Of a stretch of 16,255 nt of DNA, positions 1 to 5,558 are shown in pieces. Position 1 is the stretch's first letter, and every line of letters begins with the position of its first letter. The stretch comes from an uncultured bacterium (GTDB lineage: Bacteria > Cyanobacteriota > Vampirovibrionia > Gastranaerophilales > Gastranaerophilaceae), in contig CACZPB010000207.1 of NCBI GenBank assembly GCA_902782905.1, positions 1 through 16,255 of the forward strand. The letters are read 5' to 3'. The position numbers were made by a program, and so were the translations under genes. Below the pieces are notes generated by a model. That model was not told where the DNA came from. It saw only the letters and a program-made list of their open reading frames with translations, and ran no database searches.

Positions 1-99
1 GACTTGCGAGCAGAGGCTGGAGTGCTTTTGCGATTGTGCGAACAGCACAAGAAGCAAAACACGGAATTGCCGTTTAATGCGAGCAAGTCAAGACAAGTC
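1..99. other. GC-rich stem-forming segment, possible ncRNA, repeat or 3' end of a truncated gene
   Basis: The first 90 bases hold 45 G/C, clearly richer than the AT-rich genes that follow. GACTTGC (1-7) is the exact reverse complement of GCAAGTC (83-89), so the ends can close a stem. Inside it, GTG-c-TTTTGC (22-31) pairs with GCAAAACAC (53-61), TTGTGC (34-39) with GCACAA (45-50), and ACGG (61-64) with CCGT (70-73). CAAGTC recurs at 94-99. TGCGAGCA occurs twice in direct orientation (5-12, 78-85). The stretch is also open without a stop in plus frame 1 until a TAG at 127-129, one base before the next start, so it could be the 3' end of a gene cut by the window edge. I recognise no RNA or protein family. 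The opposite strand is open too, which weakens the coding reading. Confidence 0.4.
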
Positions 100-130
100 C
101 CCCCATCGACATTATTTTTAGGGATTTAGA

Positions 131-427
131 ATGAAAGTTTTAAAGATATTTTCCGGATTATTAAAGCCAAATCGGACTAAAGTAATAAAAAATATACCGC
201 CTTGTCCGATAATATATGATCGGAATAATGTTACTGAAGCGGAATTTAAGAAATATATTCATTGGTTAGCTGAAAATCACATAGATAGAACAGTTCAAGA
301 ACCGGACAGATTTGTCACAAAAATAGAAAAAGCTATTTTAGAAAAGAAAAAACAAAAGTTTGAAGAGTATCGTCGCTTTGTAAGATATTTAGCTGAAAAC
401 AATATTAACAAAACTTTTTATTCTTAA
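131..427 (+). CDS. Small hypothetical protein with an internal LAEN repeat
   Basis: A 98-residue basic protein with no recognised family. AGGGA at 120-124 is a good ribosome binding site for the ATG. Its main visible feature is an internal duplication: residues 38-54 (EFKKYIHWLAENHIDRT) align with 79-95 (EYRRFVRYLAENNINKT), 41 residues apart. They share E, two basic residues, paired aromatics, LAEN, I and T, and the DNA of the two copies is also locally alike (ttagctgaaaa in both). Both units should be amphipathic helices, joined by a Lys-rich helix (64-76). No signal peptide or membrane segment is evident. It converges on the minus-strand block with 33 bp between stop codons and no strong terminator there. 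The function is unknown. Confidence 0.7.
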   Translation: MKVLKIFSGLLKPNRTKVIKNIPPCPIIYDRNNVTEAEFKKYIHWLAENHIDRTVQEPDRFVTKIEKAILEKKKQKFEEYRRFVRYLAENNINKTFYS

Positions 428-460
428 TTAGTTTAATATTAATATGCTTTGCTTTATGAG

Positions 461-1093
461 TTATCTTACGTGTTTTGAAATCTCTGACTGAATATAGTTA
501 GCTTTTGTAATATATTTTGTTAGTTGATCATATTTTTCTGCTGCTTCGCCATAGGGAATTTGCATTGACATCAATTCATCTACGTTCTTATTAATATTTT
601 CTAATTTTAATAAAGAATCTTTGACTTCTTTAAAATAAGACATTTTTCCGGGCAGCTTTACTATAAATGATTCATAAAAATTTCTAAATTGTTTTTTTAA
701 GTTTTCAATTTTTGATGTAAATCCTGAAGTTACACCGCCTGAAATTTTTGCGGAAAAGCTTGAAGAGTTGTATTTTGAATATAATGATTTGAGTTCTTCC
801 TCAAGTTGTTTTCTCTGTATGAATAAATCTTCCGCCAAATTAAAATCTCTAATATCTTTGGCACTTTGAATTTGTTTGCTCAAATCGTCTATCTCGCTTT
901 TATATTTTGATATTTTGTACTCAAGTTTTAAAACATCATCGCTAACGTCTTTATACGCATCTTCTTTTAATAAATTGAAGTCGTAGTCATTTAATCTTCT
1001 GCTTGGCTCAGATTGAGAAGAACTTGGCAGGAGCATTTCAGTCTTTAAGAAAAAATTATTATCTTTTTTTATATTGTTAATATTTTCTTGCAT
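461..1093 (-). CDS. UVR-motif coiled-coil protein, hypothetical
   Basis: About 210 residues, last gene of the minus-strand block. Counting from the upstream TTG at 1108, residues 73-109 resemble a UVR motif (an L-x-x-Q-I-x-x-A-x-x-x-x-D-F-x-x-A pattern, then R-x-x-L-E-E-E-L). That motif is a short helical hairpin known in UvrB, UvrC, ClpC and McsA, where it mediates protein contacts. The rest is helical and charged with a Ser/Gly-rich linker near 115-131. There is no membrane segment or enzyme motif. The start is uncertain: a TTG at 1108 immediately follows the preceding gene's TAA, and an ATG lies at 1093. Neither has a clear Shine-Dalgarno, so I prefer the ATG. Tight coupling to csrA and the TPR gene suggests a shared regulon. 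The UVR assignment is by eye, and the biochemical role is unknown. Confidence 0.75.
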   Translation of the reverse strand: MQENINNIKKDNNFFLKTEMLLPSSSQSEPSRRLNDYDFNLLKEDAYKDVSDDVLKLEYKISKYKSEIDDLSKQIQSAKDIRDFNLAEDLFIQRKQLEEELKSLYSKYNSSSFSAKISGGVTSGFTSKIENLKKQFRNFYESFIVKLPGKMSYFKEVKDSLLKLENINKNVDELMSMQIPYGEAAEKYDQLTKYITKANYIQSEISKHVR

Positions 1094-1108
1094 AAGATGA
1101 TTATACAA

Positions 1109-1690
1109 TTAATTTCTATATTCAGCAATTTTTTGTTTTATAAGTTTTGCGGGGTAATAATCCGGCAGAAGTTTTAAACAAATTTCTATTGCATCTGCGG
1201 CTTGGCTAAAGCAATTCATTTCCATGTAATATTTTGCAAACATAAAATGCAGTTCAGGATCGTTATAGTAAATTTCTTTAGAGCGTTCCATATATTTTAG
1301 TGCAGCTGTTTTAAGTTTGTTTTCATACAAAACTCTTGCGGTAAATTTATATGTTTCCTGATTTATATTGCATAGTATGTCCAATGCACCCAAGAGCTGC
1401 TCTACATATCTAATTTTTTCATTTTTTAAAAGATAATCCAAATCAATTTCTAGAAAATTTCTTATTTGAAAAAATGTAGGGTACTTGTCTAAAAAACCGG
1501 TAAGTATTGACACCAAAATGCTTCCCCATTTTGCTCTCGGTGAGTCAATTTTATCAAATACTGATTTTGCAGTTTTTAAATCATCATTCAAAATCGCTAA
1601 GTACGCATGCTCAACACTAGTCGGATTAATCTCCAACTTTGAGCAATCATCAACAAAAAAGAAAAAGTTTGCTTTAGTTTTGCCCGTCAT
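1109..1690 (-). CDS. Cytoplasmic TPR-like helical protein
   Basis: A 193-residue helical protein. The C-terminal half (about 113-188) has the alternating small and aromatic pattern of two tetratricopeptide-like repeats (for example 'ALKYMERSKEIYYNDPELHF' at 130-149, then F-A-K-Y-Y-M-E-M-N-C-F-S-Q-A-A). The N-terminal half is also helical but unassigned. No signal peptide is present, so it probably acts in the cytoplasm as a protein-binding scaffold. Its ATG lies inside the 3' end of csrA (17-bp overlap) in another frame, so it is probably translationally coupled, and no strong Shine-Dalgarno is visible (only an AAAAAAGA stretch). The next gene starts at or near its stop. Whether it binds CsrA, FliW or something else cannot be read from sequence. 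Confidence 0.8.
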   Translation of the reverse strand: MTGKTKANFFFFVDDCSKLEINPTSVEHAYLAILNDDLKTAKSVFDKIDSPRAKWGSILVSILTGFLDKYPTFFQIRNFLEIDLDYLLKNEKIRYVEQLLGALDILCNINQETYKFTARVLYENKLKTAALKYMERSKEIYYNDPELHFMFAKYYMEMNCFSQAADAIEICLKLLPDYYPAKLIKQKIAEYRN

Positions 1691-2015
1691 TCTTTTTATA
1701 AATTCTTATTGTCTTAGACTTCTTTTCGTCCACAACAACTTCTTCTGAAGTTGTGCTATTTTCTATATTTTTGTCATTAAGTGCAGCTTTATCTTTCATC
1801 ATGTCAGAGACAGAATTTACTGCATTAACTTGAGCAGATTTACCCATCAAGTTGGCAAGTTTTATTTGAAGATAAATTTCTTCTCTATATATTTTAACAT
1901 CTTTATCTGCTTGAATAGCAATTCTTGCAGAGCCGTTTTTCGCATCGACAATAGTTATTTCGATGTTATCGTTAATCATTATTTTTTGACCGTTTTTTCT
2001 GGTAATTACAAGCAT
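1674..2015 (-). CDS. csrA: Carbon storage regulator CsrA with long C-terminal tail
   Basis: Post-transcriptional regulator of the CsrA/RsmA family, which binds GGA motifs in mRNA leaders as a homodimer. The start 'MLVITRKNGQKIMINDNIEI' and the downstream G-S-A-R-I-A-I and Y-R-E-E-I-Y segments match the family. The RNA-contacting Arg44 (and basic R6/K7) are present. The usual protein is about 60 residues. This one has 113, with a polar, acidic, probably disordered tail (about 60-100) ending in a basic, beta-prone segment (KTIRIYKK). An AAGGA ribosome binding site sits 5 bases before the ATG, and its own GGA could be a target for autoregulation (inference). It lies 14 bp downstream of fliW, whose product in other bacteria is the protein antagonist of CsrA, and it overlaps the next gene by 17 bp. 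Confidence 0.95.
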   Translation of the reverse strand: MLVITRKNGQKIMINDNIEITIVDAKNGSARIAIQADKDVKIYREEIYLQIKLANLMGKSAQVNAVNSVSDMMKDKAALNDKNIENSTTSEEVVVDEKKSKTIRIYKKNDGQN

Positions 2016-2029
2016 TGTTATCCTTAAAT

Positions 2030-2461
2030 TTATATATTCTTAAACATTGGGTGGCTAATACTGTAGCCTGAACCTGATAGTACAATTTGTCCTGCTGTAT
2101 GATTATCTAAATTGAAAATAATCGGAGCCAACAAATTAATTGTGGTCCCTTTAGGGTTGTCCTGCGGTATTGAAGTAATGTTCATAACCAGCAGACTTTC
2201 CGGATTTGTTATTTCTAAATCGTTAACTACACTGTCTGATAGATTAATAGAGTAATCATAATCAAGTGCCGAAACTGATATTATAGGAAAGGACAATGTA
2301 GGGTCTTCAATAGATTGCAGCCACTTAAACATTGTGTCAGGATTAGGATCAAGTATTACGAACTTCTTAAGTTCATCAAATCCTATTATTGGCATTACAA
2401 AGTCAAAAATTCGACTTTCCTCTATCTCAATTTCTCCAAATTTAACTGTCTGTAATTTCAT
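2030..2461 (-). CDS. fliW: Flagellar assembly factor / CsrA antagonist FliW
   Basis: A 143-residue FliW-family protein. In Bacillus and Campylobacter FliW binds CsrA at an allosteric site and relieves mRNA repression, and is itself titrated by flagellin. Supporting segments are G-E-I-E-I-E-E-S-R-I-F-D-F near the N-terminus, I-I-G-F-D-E-L-K-K-F-V-I-L-D, and the family-typical F-K-W-L-Q-S-I-E-D-P-T-L-S-F-P. Full length fits the family (about 130-150). The upstream AGAGAG is only a weak ribosome binding site. The gene begins 11 bp after the secreted TPR gene and precedes csrA by 14 bp, the common fliW-csrA order. No flagellin or other flagellar gene is visible, so here the pair may regulate something else, or the flagellar loci lie elsewhere. 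Confidence 0.93.
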   Translation of the reverse strand: MKLQTVKFGEIEIEESRIFDFVMPIIGFDELKKFVILDPNPDTMFKWLQSIEDPTLSFPIISVSALDYDYSINLSDSVVNDLEITNPESLLVMNITSIPQDNPKGTTINLLAPIIFNLDNHTAGQIVLSGSGYSISHPMFKNI

Positions 2462-2472
2462 TTTTTATCTCT

Positions 2473-3243
2473 CTAAAAACTTGCAGTCATTTGATTCGTT
2501 AATAATGACTGTATGACTTGCGGGCTAAGATTTGACATGCCGCTTTTTCTACCAAGTAACATATTTAGCATTTCATACTCATTACCGGCTGTTTCGCTTT
2601 TACCTGTAAGTAAAGATAAATCAGAAGCGTAGCCATTATGATTTATTATATCGCCAAATCCTGCATTTTGTAAAGTTCTTAGTGCAGCAACGATTTCTTC
2701 GTCAGTAGGCTTTGCTTGTGATGAAAAATCTTTGTACTCTTTGAATTTGCTTGGAGAAATTTCATCTTCTCTGTTAATTTCTCTCATTAAATTCTCAATT
2801 TTTTGTTTCTCGTAAATACTTCTTGCTTCTTCTGAAAAACCGCTACCAAAACGTCCGCGTATGAAGTTGTCTAACTCTGCGTCCTTTGATGCAGGTGCAT
2901 TACATTTCTTTGGGTCTTGCAAGCATGTTTTTCCTTTTTGTGCATAATACTCCAGTTGACCGCTTGGAGAAAGTGATAATACCTTGTTGTAATTTTCTAT
3001 CGCTTCATTCTTTTTCCCGAGTTGTGCTGCGCTCATAGCCAAATAATAATATGCTACAGAGTTCGAAGGATCTTTGTTTACATATTCACTAAGCGTCAGA
3101 TATGACTGTGTGTAATTTTTTGCTTTATATTGTCTTATTGCACTTGCTATTGTTGAATTGTTAGTCGAAGATTTAGCACTAGACACATTTGCAAAAGATG
3201 TAAGCACTAATACTGATAATATTGCTATAATTGTCTTTTTCAT
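2473..3243 (-). CDS. Secreted TPR-repeat protein
   Basis: A 256-residue exported protein. Residues 1-23 form a standard Sec signal peptide: MKK, a hydrophobic core (TIIAILSVLVLTSF), and a likely cleavage after S-S-A. Residues about 34-94 form two TPR units (Y-K-A-K-N-Y-x-x-S-Y-x-x-L, then A-Y-Y-Y-L-A-M-S-A-A-Q-L-G-K-K-N-E-A-I-E-N-Y). C107 and C114 flank a seven-residue loop (CLQDPKKC) and could form a disulfide in the periplasm. The remainder is helical without a known domain. An AGAGG ribosome binding site is well spaced from the ATG, and a good promoter lies at 3293-3321. It leads the fliW-csrA cluster. A periplasmic scaffold role is inference, and the specific function is unknown. Confidence 0.85.
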   Translation of the reverse strand: MKKTIIAILSVLVLTSFANVSSAKSSTNNSTIASAIRQYKAKNYTQSYLTLSEYVNKDPSNSVAYYYLAMSAAQLGKKNEAIENYNKVLSLSPSGQLEYYAQKGKTCLQDPKKCNAPASKDAELDNFIRGRFGSGFSEEARSIYEKQKIENLMREINREDEISPSKFKEYKDFSSQAKPTDEEIVAALRTLQNAGFGDIINHNGYASDLSLLTGKSETAGNEYEMLNMLLGRKSGMSNLSPQVIQSLLTNQMTASF

Positions 3244-3263
3244 TTTAAAGCCTCTATTTCCAT

Positions 3264-3279
3264 GATGTATTTTTACATC
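3264..3279 (-). promoter_or_regulatory. Perfect hairpin in the leader of the secreted TPR gene
   Basis: GATGTA (3264-3269) and TACATC (3274-3279) form a perfect 6-bp inverted repeat around a 4-base T spacer. It lies between the predicted transcription start (about 3286) and the ribosome binding site, so it would be a small stem-loop in the mRNA leader. On DNA it could instead be an operator. It is not a terminator: it is upstream of the gene and has no T tract in the reading direction. Confidence 0.4.
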
Positions 3280-3292
3280 GCTAACATATTGA

Positions 3293-3321
3293 ATTATACA
3301 ACATGTTTATAACGATAACAA
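3293..3321 (-). promoter_or_regulatory. Sigma70-type promoter for the TPR-fliW-csrA block
   Basis: On the minus strand, TTGTTA (3321-3316; 4 of 6 to consensus) is separated by exactly 17 bases from a perfect TATAAT (3298-3293). The predicted start is near 3286, giving a leader of about 42 bases. The -35 and part of the spacer lie in the last codons of the upstream glutathione synthetase gene, so the block can be transcribed separately from that gene. Confidence 0.65.
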
Positions 3322-4257
3322 GCTGTTAGTCAACAGATAATCGCAAATTTCATCTTCAAGGTGTATATTGTACAGATTATTTATTTCTTTTATAAAGTAG
3401 CAAGGGCTTGTAACATTAATCTCTATAATCTTTCCGTCAATAACATCAAGACCTGCCATAGATATGCCCATTGAATTAAGTTTTCGTGCAACATTCGTGA
3501 AGTTTGAAAATTCTTCTTCTGTAAGTTCAGCACTTGTAATAAAATTATCATTGTGAGTATTAAATTTGAAATCGTCACCTGTGGGTAATTTTTTTACGCA
3601 ATACTTAAGAACTTTGTCTCCAAGAGTCAGAACTCGTTTGTCCCCTTCTTTTACCGCAGGAATAAATTTTTGTACCATAACAAGTGTTGTTTCATTATTT
3701 GTCATGGTGTTAATGATTGTTCTTGTGTTAGGGTCGCCTTGGTGCAGGTACATAACGCCTGAACCGAAGCACCTGTTAAGCGGTTTCAGCACTATTTCTT
3801 TGTAAATGTTCAAAAATCTTTCAATATCTTCTAATGATGCCGTAACGATGTTTTCTGACATGTATTCTTTAAAAAGCACGCTGTGAAGTTTTTCATTGAA
3901 ATCACGAATCGTGCTGGGTTTATTTATAACTTCTGCTTTTTTTACAAAATCAAAAATGTAAGTTGCATTTATGTAATCTATATCAACAGGCGGATCCGGT
4001 CTGAACATAACCAAATCAAAACTGTCAATTTCTTGTTCCAGTAGAACATTCTTGTAAAAAATATTTTCATCTGCCTTAAATGCTTCATAACATTTTGCGT
4101 ATGCTATATCCCCTCTGAGTAAAAGGTTTGGATTTGTTGTCACAAAAACTTCATTTTTTCTGTCAAGAAATCCTTTAACGAGCCAAAAGTTTGTCACAAG
4201 TTTATTAAACTCAAAATATTTAAGCTCCAGTTTATCTAATACAAATAAAATTTTCAT
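3307..4257 (-). CDS. gshB: Glutathione synthetase-like ATP-grasp ligase
   Basis: A 316-residue prokaryotic-type GshB, which joins gamma-glutamylcysteine and glycine with ATP in the cytoplasm. Family landmarks are present: M-F-R-P-D-P-P-V-D-I-D-Y-I-N-A-T-Y (84-100), R-D-F-N-E-K-L (118-124), the ATP-grasp loop starting K158-P-L, K-E-G-D-K-R (203-208), and D271 with the E279-I-N-V-T-S-P segment that coordinates Mg-ATP. The glycine-rich loop reads NRCFGSG, where E. coli has DGMGGAS. I chose the ATG at 4257 because GGGGAG lies 8 bases upstream and the conserved 'MKILFVLDKL' start begins there. A longer frame to 4425 would run through the promoter. No gshA is in the window, so another gamma-glutamyl substrate is possible. 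Confidence 0.88.
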   Translation of the reverse strand: MKILFVLDKLELKYFEFNKLVTNFWLVKGFLDRKNEVFVTTNPNLLLRGDIAYAKCYEAFKADENIFYKNVLLEQEIDSFDLVMFRPDPPVDIDYINATYIFDFVKKAEVINKPSTIRDFNEKLHSVLFKEYMSENIVTASLEDIERFLNIYKEIVLKPLNRCFGSGVMYLHQGDPNTRTIINTMTNNETTLVMVQKFIPAVKEGDKRVLTLGDKVLKYCVKKLPTGDDFKFNTHNDNFITSAELTEEEFSNFTNVARKLNSMGISMAGLDVIDGKIIEINVTSPCYFIKEINNLYNIHLEDEICDYLLTNSLLSL

Positions 4258-4272
4258 GATATCGACTCCCCA

Positions 4273-4282
4273 AACAATTGTT
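4273..4282. promoter_or_regulatory. 10-bp palindrome AACAATTGTT in the gshB leader
   Basis: AACAATTGTT is a perfect palindrome placed just upstream of the gshB ribosome binding site (GGGGAG, 4271-4266 on the minus strand). An 8-base direct repeat AATCTGTT also occurs in this leader at 4317-4324 and 4357-4364, the second copy near the predicted transcription start. These could be regulator sites, but short AT-rich palindromes are common by chance in such DNA. Confidence 0.25.
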
Positions 4283-4374
4283 ATTCCAATATGTAGCACC
4301 AAAATACATTTAAAACAATCTGTTAAGTAGTATTGTAATAAAAATTTGTTATTGATAATCTGTTTAGTGTGTGG

Positions 4375-4404
4375 AGTATAATTTTGCCGAAATTTTTTTG
4401 TAAA
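4375..4404 (-). promoter_or_regulatory. Sigma70-type promoter for gshB
   Basis: On the minus strand, TTTACA (4404-4399; 5 of 6) is followed after 18 bases by TATACT (4380-4375; 5 of 6). The predicted start is near 4368, leaving a leader of about 110 bases before the ATG at 4257. A perfect TTGACA lies further upstream (4425-4420) with only a poor TACAAA 17 bases below it, so I rank it second. The whole 4258-4492 region is the divergent spacer between gshB and the next plus-strand gene. Confidence 0.6.
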
Positions 4405-4440
4405 GAAATGTAAACTACATGTCAAATTTATAGCAAAAAA

Positions 4441-4475
4441 TTAACTTTACTAGACTTTTTATATATAGATAAGAT
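4441..4475 (+). promoter_or_regulatory. Candidate promoter for the membrane-protein/GH13 operon
   Basis: Two overlapping weak sigma70 readings are possible: TTAACT (4441-4446), 17 bases, TATAGA (4464-4469); or TTTACT (4446-4451), 18 bases, TAAGAT (4470-4475). Each matches only 4 or 5 of 6 per box. The ribosome binding site of the downstream gene is the GGGG at 4484-4487. The region is strongly AT-rich, so this is a location estimate only. Confidence 0.35.
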
Positions 4476-4492
4476 ACAAAATTGGGGTTTGT

Positions 4493-5557
4493 ATGCTTAA
4501 AGAAGTAAGCTTGTCAGACAATCAAATCAGGTTCGGGAAAAAAGCGGAGCCAAAACAGGACGAAGAATCAAAGATTCTTCCGAATACTATTGGTACGCGT
4601 GTGAACCAAAAATATGACAGAACTTTAAGCTCAATTACCGAATACCCTGTAAAAGGTTTAAAGGGAGATGTAAACTCTGATTTTTATGAATTTTTGTCAA
4701 TGGGAATAATTCCTTATATTGCCGGCAGTGCAATGTTTATGACGATGTTCAATCTCTTAAATAAACACTTGAGCCCTAAGGCATCTTTAAGGGGAAAACA
4801 AATTGCGCTTGGTGTTTTATTATACGGTTTAGGTAAAACTTTATCTAACGATTTGGTTACCCGTCCGGTTGCTCTGGCAACAGGTGTAGATATAGAGCTT
4901 CCGTATAGGAACGTATACTATCCGTTACCGACAAAAGCCGGAGCTAATGCAGAAATCTTCCCTCAGCATCAACAAAGAAAAGTGTATGACAGCCGTGAAT
5001 TCTTCAGAAAAGACTTAATAGCAAAAGATCCAAATTATGGTGTAGCTTATTATGATAAGATTGCAAAAAAAGTCGGACTTGGAGAAAACTTAAATGATTC
5101 TGTTACTGAAACAACCCCAATAATTCAGAATATTATCTCTACTACAAAAACTGCGAAAAGCTTAGCTTCGTATGCTTGGGCAGGTGTTGGCGTAGGTCTT
5201 GCGCTTCAGAGCTCTTGGAGCGATTTGTTTGACGCAATTTCCAATAGAAAACGCTATATTAAAAAACAGGGTGACAGCTTCTTTACAAGCATTGGTTCAA
5301 GGTTGAAAAATTCATATAATAATACAATTGATGTATCAAAGACGTTCGGTAAATCGTTCCTAAAGGCTTGTAAAACTTTCTGGACCGGTGATGCCGGCAC
5401 AAAAGGCTATATGAAGCATGCAGGAAAGGCGTGGTTATTGTTTACGACTGCTCTAACAATAGGCGGCGTTGCAAATGTTATATATAGAGCAAAACATATG
5501 GCAAATCTGGCTAACAAAGATCTGATGGACAGAAATCAGGAAAGTACGGTGATATAG
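4493..5557 (+). CDS. Multi-pass membrane protein of unknown function
   Basis: A 354-residue protein I do not recognise. It has no cleavable signal peptide. The soluble N-terminus contains I-R-F-G-K-K (12-17), resembling the short 'F-G-K' tags I associate with Gastranaerophilales proteins. Likely membrane helices are at about 69-88, 103-120, 221-240 and 311-330. Residues 103-138 end in R-P-V-A-L-A-T-G-V-D-I-E-L-P-Y, which aligns with the second membrane segment of the next gene's product (P-S-R-L-V-H-G-F-D-I-G-K-E-Y), so the two share a membrane domain. Between helices lie a basic, polar region (140-215) and a Lys/Arg-rich segment (250-295). GGGG 5 bases before the ATG serves as ribosome binding site. 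Its stop is one base from the next ATG. A membrane-complex partner role is inferred from this linkage. Confidence 0.82.
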   Translation: MLKEVSLSDNQIRFGKKAEPKQDEESKILPNTIGTRVNQKYDRTLSSITEYPVKGLKGDVNSDFYEFLSMGIIPYIAGSAMFMTMFNLLNKHLSPKASLRGKQIALGVLLYGLGKTLSNDLVTRPVALATGVDIELPYRNVYYPLPTKAGANAEIFPQHQQRKVYDSREFFRKDLIAKDPNYGVAYYDKIAKKVGLGENLNDSVTETTPIIQNIISTTKTAKSLASYAWAGVGVGLALQSSWSDLFDAISNRKRYIKKQGDSFFTSIGSRLKNSYNNTIDVSKTFGKSFLKACKTFWTGDAGTKGYMKHAGKAWLLFTTALTIGGVANVIYRAKHMANLANKDLMDRNQESTVI

Positions 5558-5558
5558 A

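Noticed and set aside
1..129. Confident call of a partial protein gene
   Set aside because: Only 42 codons, open on both strands, with codon choice unlike the neighbouring genes. A stop-free run of this length is expected fairly often by chance.
428..460. Bidirectional terminator between the convergent genes
   Set aside because: Only AT-rich TTAATATTAA palindromic sequence and a GCTTT repeat are present. No GC-containing stem with a T tract.
4258..4425. Longer N-terminus for the glutathione synthetase gene
   Set aside because: The extension runs over the TTTACA/TATACT promoter and lacks family similarity, whereas the ATG at 4257 has GGGGAG at the right spacing.
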